Assembly (NCBI GenBank): GCA_920105625.2
Contig: OV050030.1
Span: forward strand, 346,377,477-346,441,476
Length of the DNA stretch: 64,000 nt
Direction: 5' to 3'
Origin: Clusia tigrina
Taxonomy: Eukaryota; Arthropoda; Insecta; Diptera; Clusiidae
Each line of letters starts with the position of its first letter. Position 1 is the stretch's first letter. A program made the translations under genes and the position numbers. Under the pieces are notes generated by a model. That model did not search any database. It saw nothing but the letters and a program-made list of their open reading frames with translations, and was not told the origin of the DNA. This document shows positions 10,290 to 23,208 of this stretch, piece after piece.

Positions 10290-11528
10290 TTCAATTGCTT
10301 ATTAGATTACAAGTATAATGGTCCAAGTCTATTAATAATACGACCAAACTCTCTAAAAGGTCACTTGGAGCTACAAATTTCAGAGTCACCCACAAAGGAA
10401 ATACTTAGTTTACCGGCAAGAGCGGAAGTAATTAGGAAGATTCACATAGTTGCAACCACATAAAATATACTAATCCCAAACCAAGAGTTAGAAGAAGGCA
10501 TAATAATAGCAAATACAATAGTTAACAAGAGGAATCCATATGTCAGAATAATAAATACAACAGATAATAACGTTTTTCTTAAACAAAATAAGATCAAAAC
10601 AGAATCCTTAGATAACTACAATGTGGTTAACATCAGCAAAACAAACGATACTGAAGAGAGAAAGAACACTATATTAAATAAATTAACCCAAAACTGTCCT
10701 TTATACCACCGAGATAAATTACTAAAATTATGCTCAGACTATTCAGATGTATTCGCTTTAGAGACTGATCCCTGAACTGTTATCAATTTTTATAAACAAA
10801 AATTGCATTTAAAAGACGAGACACCAGTCTAAATTAAAAACTATAGATTGCCCCATAACCATAAACCCGAAATCAAAAAACATATAGACAAATTAATTAA
10901 AGACGACATAGTTGAACCTTCAGTATCGGAATATAATAGCCCAATTCTTCTTGTACCTAAGAAATCCTTACCAAATTCCTCAGAAAAAAAATGGAGATTA
11001 GTAATAGACTATAGACAGGTTAACAAAAAACTAGCGTCAGACAAATACCCACTACCAAGAACCGATGATATTCTCGATCAATTGGGTCGCGCCAAATATT
11101 TTTCCTGTCTGGATTTAATCTCTGGTTTTCATCATATAGAACTAGAAGAAAATTCAAGAAACATAACGTCTTTCTCATCCGATCAAGGATCATTTAGATT
11201 CAAGCGTTTCCCATTTGGATTAAAAAGTGCACCCAACTCTTTCCAAGGAATGATGAATATTGCATTTTCCGGCTTTAAGCCGAATAAAACCTTCATTTAT
11301 ATGGATGACTTAATAGTTGTAGGCTGCTCGGAAAACCACATGCTTAAAAATTTAGAATCCGGTTTCGATATTTGTAGAGCCACAAATCATAAACTTGACC
11401 CAGATAAATGCAAATTCTTTGATTCCCAAGTAACATTTCTAGGACACAAATGCACAGATCAAGGAATCATACCAGACGAATCAAAATTCGACAAAAATTC
11501 TTTCCTACCCAAAACCGACAAATGCTGA
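10290..11528 (+). pseudogene. Reverse transcriptase of the 412/mdg1-like element
   Basis: In frame with the protease, with stops near 10463, 10773 and 10832. From 10848 the frame is open for 226 codons: YRLPHNHKPEIKKHI, the fingers (WRLVIDYRQVNK), catalytic Asp in FSCLDLISGFHHI, FPFGLKSAPNSFQ, and the active site YMDDLIV with both Asp. A frameshift near 11500 moves the thumb into the next frame. It is a typical Ty3/gypsy RT with intact catalytic residues but no single translatable frame. Confidence 0.9.
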
Positions 11529-12176
11529 TGAATGCAAAAGATTTGTAGCATTCGTTAATTACTATAGAAGATTCATGCAGAATTTTTCTAATCATGCAAC
11601 ACATATTACGAAATTAACGAGAAAGAAAACTCCATTAGTCTGGACAACCGATTGTGAAAATGCATTTGAATACCTCAAAAATTCTTTATTTTCACCTGAA
11701 ATACTTAAATATCCAGATTGTGAGAAACCTTTCTGTATAACCACCGATGCAAGCAAAATAGCTTGTGGTGCTGTATTGAGTCAGGATTCTAATGGTACAC
11801 AATTACCTATTGCTTTCACGTCAAAACATTCACTAAAGGGGAAGCCAACAAGTCAGTTATATAACAAGAACTTACGGCAATCCATTGGGCCATAAATTTC
11901 TTCAAGCCGTACATTTATGGTACTAAATTCTTAATAAAAAGTGATCACAAACCGCTAACATACCTCTTTGGAATGGAAAATCCTTCCTCCAAATTAACAA
12001 GAATGAGGCTCGACCTCGAGGAATTCGATTTTGAAATTGAATATATTAAAGGTAGGGACAATTGCAACGCGGATGCTCTATCTCGCATTGATTTTGGGCA
12101 AATTAAGCGACTCAAAGAGGAAAACTCTGATGATACAAGTAATCACAAGGTCCAAATCCAAGAATACACCCCCTAA
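11500..12176 (+). pseudogene. RT thumb and RNase H of the 412/mdg1-like element
   Basis: After the frameshift the sequence encodes RFVAFVNYYRRFM (thumb), then an RNase H domain with TTDASKIACGAVLSQ (catalytic Asp) and a shift near 11860 to SDHKPLTYLFGMENP, DLEEFDFEIEYIKGRDNCNADALSRI. The last motif is the usual RNase H end in gypsy elements. Two frame changes make it non-functional. It runs into the tandem duplication at 12135. Confidence 0.85.
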
Positions 12177-12835
12177 CACCAAAACCACGGAAACAGAAAA
12201 AGACATCATACAACACGTATACAATACTATTAAAGTCAAGAAGTGAAAAAATTACCTCGCCTCACATTTAGGTGAACCCCTAATGGAAAATTAAAAGAAT
12301 CCTCAGAATTATTATTTCCTCCATGGAAAGAAAGAAATATTTAAATTTGATGCTAAAGATATTATTGCTTATGAGAAAATTGCGCTAGAGCAATTATTTC
12401 TCTAACTTGAAAAAGCAGTTGGTAATAATTACTTTAAAAGCATAAAGATAGCTATCAATGACAATTTGTTTAAACATATAGATATACAAGTAATCACAAG
12501 GTCCAAATCCAAGAATACACCCCCTAACACCAAAACCACGGAAACAGAAAAAGACATCATACAACACGTATACAATACTATTAAAATCAAGAAGTGAAAA
12601 AATTACCTCGCCTCACATTTAGGTGAACCCCTAATGGAAAATTAAAAGAATCCTCAGAATTATTATTACTCCATGGAAAGAAAGAAATATTTAAATTTGA
12701 TGCTAAAGATATTATTGCTTATGAGAAAATTGCGCTAGAGTAATTATTTCTCTAACTTGAAAAAGCAGTTGGTAATAATTACTTTAAAAGCATAAAGATA
12801 GCTATCAATGACAATTTGTTTAAACATATAGATAT
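12135..12835 (+). repeat. 351-bp tandem duplication inside pol
   Basis: Copy 1 (12135-12485) and copy 2 (12486-12835) are almost identical, both running from acaagtaatcacaaggtcc to catatagatata. They differ at a few bases, including cctcc/actcc near 12318/12668 and gagcaatt/gagtaatt. The duplication lies between RNase H and integrase and repeats the linker with its stops. Confidence 0.92.
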
Positions 12836-13945
12836 AGAGGAATTCAAAAAGGTAGGCAACAAAACTTTAAAGAAGGTAATAATTGGAATAACACCACAAA
12901 TAACCAAAATCACTTCACAAACGCAAAAAGTGGAAATTCTGGAAAAATATCATGATGACCCTGTATTTGGAGGCCACCCAGGAGTCACACTATTGTTATC
13001 AAAAATTAGACGACAGTATACATGGAGAAACATGGCTTCAGACGTGAAGTCTTATGTTAAAAATTGTGAAAGTTGTAATAATAACAAGCCTGGTAAAAAT
13101 AAAATAGAACCTTTAGTCATAACAGACACACCAGCAACCGTTTTTGACATCGTTCAAATCGATACTGTAGGCCCTCTTCCCAAATCATTCAACGGGAATG
13201 AATACGCTCTTACAATAATTTGCGATTTATCAACGTAACTGTAGCAATACCTAGCAAAGCTGCTAATATAGTAGCCAAAGCTACAGTAGAAAACTGCATT
13301 TTAGTCCACGGACCCATTAAACGCATACTAACAGACATGGGTACCGAATACAAGAATCAACTTTTCGAAGAAATATGTAAACTACTGAAGATAGAAAATA
13401 AAACAAGCACTCCATATCACCACCAAACACTAAATACAGTAGAACGTTCACATAGAACATTTAATGAATACATAAGGTCCTATATTTCAATAAATAAACT
13501 AGACTGGGATCACTGGTTCAAATATTTCACGTATTGCTATAATACGACGCCATCAACAACCCATGGCTATACACCATTTGAGCTAGTTCACGGTAAAACT
13601 ACCAAACCTTACGACTTCACATTAATCGGTAAAGTTGATCCAATCTACAATATAGATGACTACAAATTACAATTAAAATTTAAACTACAGACAGCTCAAA
13701 AACGAGCGACAGATTTACTAGAGAAAGCAAAAGTGAAAACAAAGGAAAATTACGATAAAAGAGCAAATCCACAAAGTATTCTAGCAAACAACATGGTCTA
13801 CCTAAAGGATGAAGCCGGCCACAAGCTGGACAGCATCTTTAAAGGTCCATATAAAGTTATAGAAACAGACACTCAGGGTAATTGCAAAATCGATATAAAC
13901 TCAAAAACAACCATTGTACATAAAAAGAGATTAAAATTACCATAA
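12816..13945 (+). pseudogene. Integrase of the 412/mdg1-like element
   Basis: The first ORF (12816-13238) encodes the HHCC zinc domain (HDDPVFGGHPG ... CESCNNNK) and the first catalytic region (FDIVQIDTVGPL). A one-base shift near 13225 moves the rest to 13220-13945: TDMGTEYKNQ (second Asp), YHHQTLNTVERSHRT (Glu), and the C-terminal domain with LKDEAGHKLDSIFKGPYKV. Apart from the shift it is complete. It ends 430 bp before the 3' LTR, and no envelope gene follows. Confidence 0.88.
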
Positions 13946-14390
13946 TAAAATTTTAAAACGTATTTTAAGACTATCCTGGCCAGGACTAATACATAAATAC
14001 CTAGATTAAAATTACAAATTGTTAAAGGCAAATACATAAATATTATATACAATTAAAAGGTGCAAATGTATAAAATACATATACACTGCTATCATAAAAA
14101 AAAACAAAAACAAAAAAAAAACCTAAACCACACTACTATCATAAAAAAAACCTAAATATATAAATACATAAAATTCACAAATCCAAACTATGTAAATTTT
14201 CCAAATGAAATCTTTTACAATAAGGTCAAAATAAATATATACCTAAGAAAACAAAAATCTTTTTACAAATTACATATGCAAGTAAACTAAACAACAAAAT
14301 ACATTTGACACCCCAAGCAAAATTCCATTGTACAGCATGATCATTCAAATCGTCTCTATTCGTATGGTCACGCTTTCCAAACGGGGAAGG
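13946..14390 (+). other. 3' untranslated region and polypurine tract
   Basis: A-rich non-coding sequence with repeated aaaacctaaa/ctatcataaaaaaaa motifs near 14090-14150. It ends in the polypurine run acggggaagg (14381-14390), which would prime plus-strand synthesis and sits immediately before the TGTAGTGAC start of the 3' LTR. Confidence 0.65.
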
Positions 14391-14592
14391 TGTAGTGACT
14401 TTCGTCAAATGTGGGTAAACGTGGAAACGACAACCAAGCCAAAGGGACATATGACCCTTCTCGGTTTTTACTCCCATTTACGCTCATTCTTTTATTTCAT
14501 TTTATTGCAGCAAATACGGCGACATATGATCGCCAGACAAACCCAAGCGGAAAGTCCAAAAGCAATTGAAACCGAAATAGTTTGACACATTA
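14391..14592 (+). mobile_element. Truncated 3' LTR of the 412/mdg1-like element
   Basis: It starts TGTAGTGACTTTC after the polypurine tract and matches 7383-7556 up to tttgacacatt, where jockey-type coding sequence takes over. It contains a 50-bp stretch (from ttttatttcatt to gatcgccag) absent from the 5' LTR. The missing second half was not found downstream of the jockey LINE. Confidence 0.75.
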
Positions 14593-15170
14593 AATTCCTC
14601 AAAGATAGCTAAGTTAAAATTCAACCAAAGTGAAAGATACAAAACTATTACAAAAGCTCTCTCTGAAAAGAACACAGAATTCCATACATATAAACCCAAA
14701 CTGGAAAAATACTGTAGCGTTGTATTAAAAGGGCTACACCACATAATATCAACAGAAGATATAAAAGAGGAAACGACTAGGTTGGGATTCGATGTTACAA
14801 ACGTTTCAAATATAAAACAAAGAATTACAAAGCATCCGTTGTCGATGTTTTATGGCAACTTAAAACAAAACAAAAATAATACAGACATTTATAAAGTTGA
14901 AGCAATTATGCACACAAAAATAAAATTCGAACCACCAAATAAAAAAAGGGAAATAGATCAGTGCACAAAATGTCAGAGGTATGGCCACACTAGAATATAT
15001 TGCTACCATATTCCTCGATGCGTTAATGCGTTGGAAATCATGCAACGTCAGACTGCCCTAGTAAAGAAAAATCATAGGATGTGAAATGTTTGCTATGCGG
15101 AGGAAACCACCCGGGTAATTTCAGAGGCTGTAATGTGTACAAAGCTTTACACGCTAAGGCAGAAGGTGTT
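14593..15170 (+). pseudogene. Jockey-type LINE ORF1 (5'-truncated)
   Basis: An ORF1 (gag-like nucleic-acid-binding protein) of a jockey-clade LINE, starting abruptly at the LTR junction. It encodes the pre-C2HC region (YKPKLEKYCSVVLKGLHHI, LSMFYGNLKQ) and a zinc knuckle CTKCQRYGHTRIYC, with further knuckles (KCLLCGGNHPGNFRGC) after a frameshift near 15030. The N-terminus is missing, in line with 5' truncation on insertion. It is related to but clearly different from the copy at 33.7-34.5 kb. Confidence 0.82.
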
Positions 15171-15404
15171 TGAAATTACTAATTTTAACAAAGCCCCAGT
15201 TTCCGCAAGCCAACCAGGTTGCACATAGGCGCAAGTCGCCAACCAGAGCACACGACAAGAGCAAACTCTAGCGAGCAAAGGGAAAATCAATTCGCCCCAC
15301 ATCGATCAAATGATATGACTGAACTAAAGAGTATGCTGAAAAGCCTTATGTAACAAATGAGAACAATGCTCAATTTATTAACAACAGTGATCTCTAACTG
15401 ACTT

Positions 15405-16110
15405 AATGGAACAAAAACTTAAAATTGCGGTATGGAATGCGAACGGGCTTTCTCGTCATAGTAATGAAGTCAAAACATTTATGGAACAAAAAAACATTGA
15501 CATAAAAGCTTCTTAAAATTAAATGAGTACAACATACGAGTATATCGCACAAATCATCCAGCCGGCACAGCACGCGGTGGTACTGCTATCATCATTCAAA
15601 ACAAAATAAAACACACAGTACAAGACAATTATGAAAAATCTCACATTCAAGCAACAAGCATAACAATACAGGACCAATATGGACCGCTAACCTTAACATC
15701 AGTGTATTGCCCTCCGAGGTATTCCATTAAAAAAGAGCAATATTACAATTTTTTTCAAACACTAGGTGTACGATTTTTAGCTGGTGGTGATTACCACGCT
15801 AAACACCAATTTTGAGGTTCTCGGACAATCAGTCCGAAAGGAAGAGAGCTACTATAAACAAGCAAGAACACAGCCTTACACAGGTATCAACAGGTCAACC
15901 CACATACTGGCTATCGGATGAAAGGTGTTCTCAGAAGCTGTGTTTAGAAAACCCCGTCGCTGGATCTTTCATCAGACCACTCTCCTATTATTGCAACACT
16001 GAACAAACAAACTGGTTGCATTTCAAGGAAATTGTAGATTACATTCTGCCACTTAATATTTGTCCGAAAGAAGATATTGAGATTGCCGTTGAAAATTTTA
16101 ACTAAACTGT
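15405..16110 (+). pseudogene. Jockey-type LINE endonuclease
   Basis: Start of ORF2, an APE-type endonuclease. MEQKLKIAVWNANGLSRH encodes the conserved Asn motif. Later pieces include HPAGTARGGTAIIIQN and LTLTSVYCPPRYS, spread over several frames, then YWLSDERCSQKLCLENPV. At least three frame changes and an internal deletion destroy the domain. It is recognised by motif order only. Confidence 0.75.
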
Positions 16111-16218
16111 CCAATACGTTGCTCGGAACTCTCCTCCAGAGCCTAAATATCTACTGAAGAAGCACCCTTCCATCCTTTTATTAGGTAAATTATTGATAAA
16201 AAACACAAACTAAGAAGA

Positions 16219-17700
16219 GTGTGGCAAAGTACCAGACATCCGAAAGACAACAAAAATTTTAATGGAGCTGCAAAAAACCTTAAGCGGTACTTGCCGCAGA
16301 AGCAGAATGAAGAAATGCAGCACTATTTGTCCACTTTATCAGCAAAAGAGCACACAGATTACTCACTTAGGAAGGCGACAAAAAAGCTGAAGCAACAGAC
16401 CTCCCGTGCTCCTCCTATCAAAAGCGCAAATGGCTCCTGGGCAAAAACTGATAAGGAGAAAGCATTTGCCAAACACCTTACTGCGGTCTTTCAGCCATTT
16501 CCACAAATTTCACAGCAAGAGGGAAATGAAGTATTTAATCTTCTGAATAGTCCAGGACAATTAGAGTTACCTATCAAACCCTTTACAAAAAAGGAAATAC
16601 ATAACGCTGGGCACTGGACACTGAATGTGAAAAAGGCACCGCGCACCGACCTGATAAAAGGTAAAATATTAAAGGAACTACCAAATAAAGGCGTAAAATT
16701 CCTTACCTTCAATACAATAATTAGATGGAAAGTGGCCGAAATTATTGTCATCCCTAAACCCGGGAAGCCCTTGGAGGAAGTCACTTCTTATAGACTAATT
16801 AGCCTTTTGCCAATTGTTTTCAAACAATCCTGTTAAATAAACTTAAACAAATTCTGCTCAAAAAGGAGATAACACCCAATGATCATTTTGGATTTAGAGA
16901 ACACCAGCCACAACAGAAAAAGTGCACCGGGTGTACAGCATAATAAGAAACGTTCTTGAGGAATACCGTTATTGTACAACTGCTTTCCTTGATATAACAC
17001 AGGCGTTCGATAAACTATGGTACCCTGGCTTAATATTTAAACTGAAAAAGTTACTACCTCACACGTTTTATGATATCTTAAGATCATATCTTGAAGAGCG
17101 GCATTTCAGAGTAAAGGCCAATGAAAAGTCACTGAACTGTTCTCTATAAAGGCGGGTGTACCACAAGGCAGTGTTCTTGGTGCTGTGCTCTACACTATCT
17201 ACACGGCTGACCTTCCACTGACGGAGAATACAAAAATCGCAACCTACGCGGATGATACAGTCATAATGGCTACAAGCAGCAACAACATAATCGCTGCAAA
17301 TTATCTCCGAGAAAGCTTGGATAAGCTCCAAATCTGGCTAAACAAATGGAGAATTTAGGTGAATGCAACTAAGTCTGTACAAGTAACCTTCAGCTTAAAA
17401 CAGAAGACATGTCTGTACATGTCTGCAACTGAGTCTGTACAAGTAACCTTCAGCTTAAAACAGAAGACATGTCCCTTCAGGAATACCAAATGATTGTCAG
17501 CTGCCCCAATCCGAAGACGTCAAATATTTAGTGCTACATCTTGATCGACGTCTGATATTGGTAGAAGCATATTTTTACGAAGAGAAAACAACTTGGAATC
17601 AAGATTACTTCCTTATCTTGGCTCTTGGGGTATAAATCCCGGTTATCGTTTGACAATAAACTGCTCGTTTATAACACAATCCTAAAACCCATATGGACTA
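16219..17700 (+). pseudogene. Jockey-type LINE reverse transcriptase
   Basis: ORF2 continues with the linker and reverse transcriptase: NGSWAKTDKEKAFAKHL, VIPKPGKPLEEVTSYR, LISLLPIVFK, then FLDITQAFDKLWYPGL (catalytic Asp), AGVPQGSVLGAVLYT and YADDTVIMAT near 17250 with both catalytic Asp. Frame changes occur near 16840, 16920 and 17150, and a stop near 17358. A 61-bp tandem duplication follows. The catalytic residues survive but no frame spans the domain. Confidence 0.85.
17363..17480 (+). repeat. 61-bp tandem duplication in the LINE RT
   Basis: The segment gcaactaagtctgtacaag...gacatgtct is repeated as gcaactgagtctgtacaag...gacatgtcc. It is a local slippage-type duplication inside ORF2 that shifts the frame. 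Confidence 0.88.
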
Positions 17701-18162
17701 TGGTATACAGCTATGGGCGTCAGCGGCAACAGCTAATATAAAGATCATTGCGAGATTCCAATCAAAAGTTTACGCATGATAGTAAAGGCTCCATGGTTCG
17801 TCAGGAATGATATAATACGTCACAACCTAAGCATCCCTATGAGGAAATATCAAGCTACATTAAATACCTGGAACGACTAAGTAAACATCCTTATATACTA
17901 GTTTCAAATCTTCAGGAGAGGACAGGCACAACACGGCGACTGAAGCGAGCAACACCACTCGATTTAAGATAATAATTTTCTAATGCAATAGTTCTGAACT
18001 AACCTGATGGGAGATTAGCACTGGCTCCTCTTCCTCATGTTGATTTAAATAACTATTTAAAAAATAGCTTTGTGTATTTATTTATGTAGTTGTTTAATAT
18101 TTTTATTTAATTTGATTATTGCCCCAAGGGGTAGAATGCAAAAAAACTGGATTTTTCTTTTT
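17700..18162 (+). other. 3' part of the jockey-type LINE
   Basis: Decayed end of ORF2 and 3' untranslated region. Short fragments still look like the LINE C-terminus (PYGLWYTAMGVSGN near 17690). There is no clear poly(A) tail; the sequence passes from aaaaaactggatttttc into the ACATAT/TA microsatellite at about 18163, so the element's tail coincides with the repeat. Confidence 0.5.
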
Positions 18163-19047
<885 letters not shown>

Positions 19048-20084
19048 ATGAATTCCAACAAAACAAACAAAGACGGCGGTGCGCGGGCAGTCCCTGCCCA
19101 GACGAAGAGCTACGCGGTCGCAGTCGCAACGCCAAATAGCCCCCGTGAGAAGGGGGATCCAGAACAAGTAAGTCCGACTAGCCGAGCGGTAGCTAAGAGG
19201 AGGAGGGGGGATGCCCCGACACTGGCGCCCGAGAAAACGGTAGCCCGGCCAAATCCTAAGACCAATAAGCCTATGGCTGGAAAGGCGGAGGGTGCAAAAG
19301 TTGAGTGGACCACAGTTCGTTCCAGACCCCAAGCGAAGCGGAAGGGCCCGAAGCCTAAGCCAGCGCGCACCGATGCCATCCTCATCAGGGAAACTGGCAC
19401 GGTGAGCTACGCGGACATCTTCCGCAAGATCAAGAGGGACCCGCAGCTGTCAGAGATGGGAGAGAGCATCCGCAGGATCCGAAAGACGGCCAAGGGCTGC
19501 TGGAGTTGAGCGTGGCGGCAGATCCAAAGACACCCCAGTATCAGGAGGCGGTGGCGACTGTCCTGGGAACCAGTGTGGAGGTGCGTAAGCTCACGTAGGA
19601 AACCCTATAGGAGGTGAAAGACCTGGACGAAGTCACCACGGTGGAAGATGTCCACGAGGTGCTGTGTACAGCCAATCTCTCGGAAAGACCTCCCGTGGAT
19701 GCAATCAGGTCCCTCAGGAAGGCGTACGGTGGAACACAGACAGCGGTCATCAGTCTGTCGCCCCAGGCAGCCGCAGCCCTTCTGCAAGATGGCAGACTGA
19801 GAGTCGGATGGACCTCATGCCGGGTGCGCGAAAAGGTGACTCCCCTGCGTTGTTACAAATGTATGGAATTCGGCCACACCGCGCAGAAATGCGGTAGCAA
19901 GGACGATTGGCGCCAGAAGTGCTACAGATGCGGCACAGAGGGCCATAACGCACGGGAGTGCGACAAGGCCCCCACCGGTGCCCTCTGTAAGGCCAGCGGC
20001 CGCAAGGATGTGGAGCATCCGACAGGATGCAGCTCATGCCCATCCTACAAGTTAGCCGCGGAGAAGTCCAGGCGCAGGAGATGA
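19048..20084 (+). pseudogene. R1-clade LINE ORF1 (gag-like)
   Basis: Encodes a basic N-terminal half (19048-19509, with SYADIFRKIKRDPQLS) that stops near 19509, then from about 19540 in another frame an RNA-binding region (SLRKAYGGTQTAVISL) and a cysteine cluster: CYKCMEFGHTAQKC, CYRCGTEGHNAREC and a third, imperfect knuckle (CKASGRKDVEHPTGC). The knuckle arrangement is characteristic of R1-clade ORF1. Its TGA stop (20082-20084) overlaps the ATG of ORF2. One frameshift near 19500 is the main lesion. Confidence 0.82.
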
Positions 20085-20650
20085 GGTTGTTCCAACTCAA
20101 TATCAACCAGTACGAGGTTGCACAGGATCTCCTGGAGCAAGCCGTTAGGGAACAGATGGTCGATGTTGCAGTGCTTAGGAAGCCGTATAGGCGCAAGCAC
20201 CAAGGAGTATGGGCCGAACACACCACTGGTGGTGCCGCACTGTGGGTGTGCGGAACCAAGCCTATAGAACTAAGCAACATAGAGAGAAGCGATTGCTGCG
20301 TCAGAGCGATCATTGGAGTGACCACGGTGTACAGTTGCTACATGCCGCCGAGCCTAACTGCGGACGAGTTCGAGTCAGTGGTGGACAGACTTGCTCTGGA
20401 CGCGCAAGGCAGGAACCCCGTAGTGATTGCCGGCGACTTCAACGCATGGGCAACTGAATGGGGTTGCACCCGAACCACAGCGAGAGGTCATATCCTCATG
20501 GACGCGTTTGCGGCACTTGACGTAGTCGTTATGAACGCGGGAGAGGCGACTTTTGTGAGAGGGGAAGCCACATCTGTGATCAACCTTACGTTCCTCAGCA
20601 GCGGTTTAGTCAGAGGAGCCAGGTGGCAGTTCCACGTCCACCCACAGTGA
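20081..20650 (+). pseudogene. R1-clade LINE ORF2, endonuclease part
   Basis: Starts at ATG 20081 in an ATGA overlap with ORF1. It is an APE-type endonuclease that would nick the target: LFQLNINQYEVAQDLLEQ, VVIAGDFNAWATEWG, and SVINLTFLSS, where Asp is usual before LTF. The final SDHNAI motif lies in the next frame (near 20640), so a frameshift occurs just before it. Otherwise the domain is complete over about 190 residues. Confidence 0.85.
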
Positions 20651-23046
20651 CCACAATGCCATTTGCTTTGACTTGGAAAGGAACAAACAACGGCGGAGGA
20701 CAGGCCCGTGGCCAAAAGGCTGGAGAGCGGACGCCCTCGACGACGGCGCACTCGAAGTCATGTTGGAGGACTTTGAGCTGCAAGGCAGTGCGGCGGAAAT
20801 GGTGAACCAGCTAGCGAGCCAGCTAGAGAGCGCCTGCGATGCGGCGATGCCTAGGCGGGCCTATGGTGGAAACCATAAATCCGTTTATTGGTGGACGGAC
20901 CAGATCGCCGGCCTACGCAAGGAATGCCACGCAGCAAGGCGAAGGCACCAGCGTGCAATAGGCAACCCAGACTGCCTGCAACTGCGCCAGTTGTACAAAG
21001 CGGCTAAAAGAAGACTGAAGACGGCCATAAGGGCGAGCAAGCGCAGGAGTTTCACCGAGCTATGTGCACAGGTTGAAGACAACCCGTGGGGAACGGCATA
21101 TAGGCTCGTGATGAAAAAGCTCCCCTGTCACAGGCAGCCAGCCCCAAGCTGCCAAACTTGCTCAAACGCATTGTGGGAGAGCTCTTCCCAGTGCACAATT
21201 ATGTGCCTGATCAGTTCTCTCCCGAGCTGGGCGAAGAAGTACCCAGTGTAATGACAGAAGAGGTGTTGCGGGCGGTTGGAAAATTTGGGGACCAGAAGGC
21301 ACCTGACCCAGATGGAATACCCAACCGAGTGCTGAAAACTGCAGCTGCACTACACCCAGAAACACTGAGATCACTTTACGAGGCCTGTCTTAGGGAAGGA
21401 GTCTTCCCGAAACGGTGGAAAAGGCAGCGGTTTGTATTGATCCCTAAAGCCGATAAGCCAGCAGAGGACCGATCGGCCTACCGTCCCCTGTGCATGTTGG
21501 ACACAGCAGGGAAGGTCCTGGAGCGGATTATCTGCGACCGGATCGACGAGGCGATAGTGGATGCTGGAGGACTGGCGAGGTGCCAATATAGTTTCCGAAA
21601 GGCCAGATCCACCGTGGACGCCATTGTAGAACTCGTCCAAACAGCGAAGGAGGCGATTCAGGTCCAGAGATGGAAGGAGGGTGCCAAGAGGTATTGCCTC
21701 GTGGTCACCCTCGACGTCAAAAACGCTTTTAACTCGGCCAGCTGGGCGCGCATAGCAGAAGCGCTGGCAGAGTTCAAAGTTCCCATCTATCTTAGGCGAA
21801 TCATCACCACTTATTTTAGCGATAGGATGCTATTATACGAGTCCGATAGAGGTGTAGAAACGTACAAGATCACCGGAGGAGTCCCCAGGGGTCTGTACTG
21901 GGGCCACTTCTCTGGAACGTTATGTACGATGGCATTCTCCGCATACGGGTGCCCGATTACGTTCAAATAATCGGATATGCGGACGACATAGCGCTAGTGA
22001 TCACGGCGAAACACCTGGAGGAGGTAATAGCAGAGGCCAATCACACAGTGGCCACTGTTGGAAGATGGCTGGCGGATGTTGGACTGAAGCTGGCAGAGCA
22101 CAAAACGGAGGCTATCCTTGTGTCAGGTCGAAAGGTACAGGAGGTGGTGGAGATAAGGGTTCGTGACTGCACCATTACCACGATCCCTCATCTCAAATAC
22201 CTAGGCATCTGGATTGACGCAAGACTGACGTTCAAGGAGCACTTGCGGCGAATAGGTGAGAAGGCAGCGCGGACCTGTTCCCTGCTCTGCCGGATAATGC
22301 CCAATCTCGGAGGGCCCCGGCACTGGAAAAGACGGCTCATCTCAGGGGTCGTCAAATCCATAATCCTGTATGGAGCGCCCATATGGGCTGAGAAGTCGAG
22401 CGTAAATGCCTACGTTCGCACCATAGAGGCGGCGCATAGGAGATGTGCGCTCCGCACGATCTCAGCACACCGTACTGTGTCTGCAGACGCCGCGCTGGTG
22501 ATAGCCGGTATGATCCCGCTGGACCTGCTGGCCAAGGAGGCGTGGAGATTATACTACGGCGAAAAAACGCACGAGCTGAGTGCGGAAGATCGCGTAGCAG
22601 GCATTAGGCAAAGCACCATACAGGAGTGGCAAGCCCGATGGGATACATCCGAAAAGGGCCGTTGGACGAGGAGGCTGATCCCTGATCTCCAACGCTGGAT
22701 GGATAGGTCGCATGGCGAGGTGAACTATCACGTCACACAGCTGCTGACCGGGCACGGAGGTTTCCGGGCGTACCTACACAAATTCCTGCTGGAGAAATCC
22801 ACCTGCTGCGATAATTGTGGAAGCATGAAGCCCGAGGACGTGGAACATGTCCTTTTTTCATGTCCACGATACAGCGGTGCCAGAGCGGTACTGCAAAGAG
22901 TCTGCGGAGAACCTGTGATACCGGACAGCCTCGTGCACTATATGCTCGAGTGCCCGGAGAAATGGGACGTGGTATGTGACACCTCGGCCACAATTATGCG
23001 AGATCTCCGCCACGTGGAGTGGCGGCGACGGTCGAGGAATCAATAG
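20651..23046 (+). pseudogene. R1-clade LINE ORF2, reverse transcriptase part
   Basis: Continues in three overlapping frames: 20673-21251 (linker, KSVYWWTDQIAGLRKECH), 21158-21970 (RT start: PDPDGIPNRVLK, FVLIPKADKP, YRPLCMLDTAGKVLER, FRKARSTVDAI, VTLDVKNAFNSASW with catalytic Asp), and 21922-23046 (GYADDIALV, KYLGIWID, and a C-terminal zinc motif CCDNCGSMKPEDVEHVLFSC). Shifts lie near 21160 and 21930. It is otherwise full length; few lesions and conserved GC-rich coding suggest a fairly recent copy. Confidence 0.88.
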
Positions 23047-23208
23047 GAGGGGTCCGTCGACCAACCCACTCCCAGACGAAGTATTGCTTAACGGCTATGT
23101 ACCGTCTGGGGAGGTGGTTTTAGTGGGTAAGAGCCCCACACTACTGGTGCGAGAGCGCCCAGTGTCTGTCTGCAGATTTCCTCCTCCGAAAAAAAAAATA
23201 AAAAAAAA
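23047..23208 (+). other. 3' untranslated region and A-rich tail of the R1-clade LINE
   Basis: About 140 bp with a short G/C-rich region containing aggaggggtccgtcgacc and gtctggggaggtgg, then an A-rich tail (aaaaaaaaaataaaaaaaaa, near 23189-23208) that runs directly into an ATACAC/ACATAT repeat. This is the 3' junction of target-primed insertion. Confidence 0.7.

Noticed and set aside
14391..14592. The 7.4-kb and 14.4-kb repeats read as promoters of a jockey LINE
   Set aside because: TGTAGT starts, the primer site after the first and the polypurine tract before the second show that they are LTRs of the element between them.
19110..19400. GC-rich reverse-strand frames over the R1-clade LINE
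   Set aside because: They are antisense shadows of ORF1/ORF2 caused by high GC content; the plus-strand frames show zinc knuckles, endonuclease and RT motifs.
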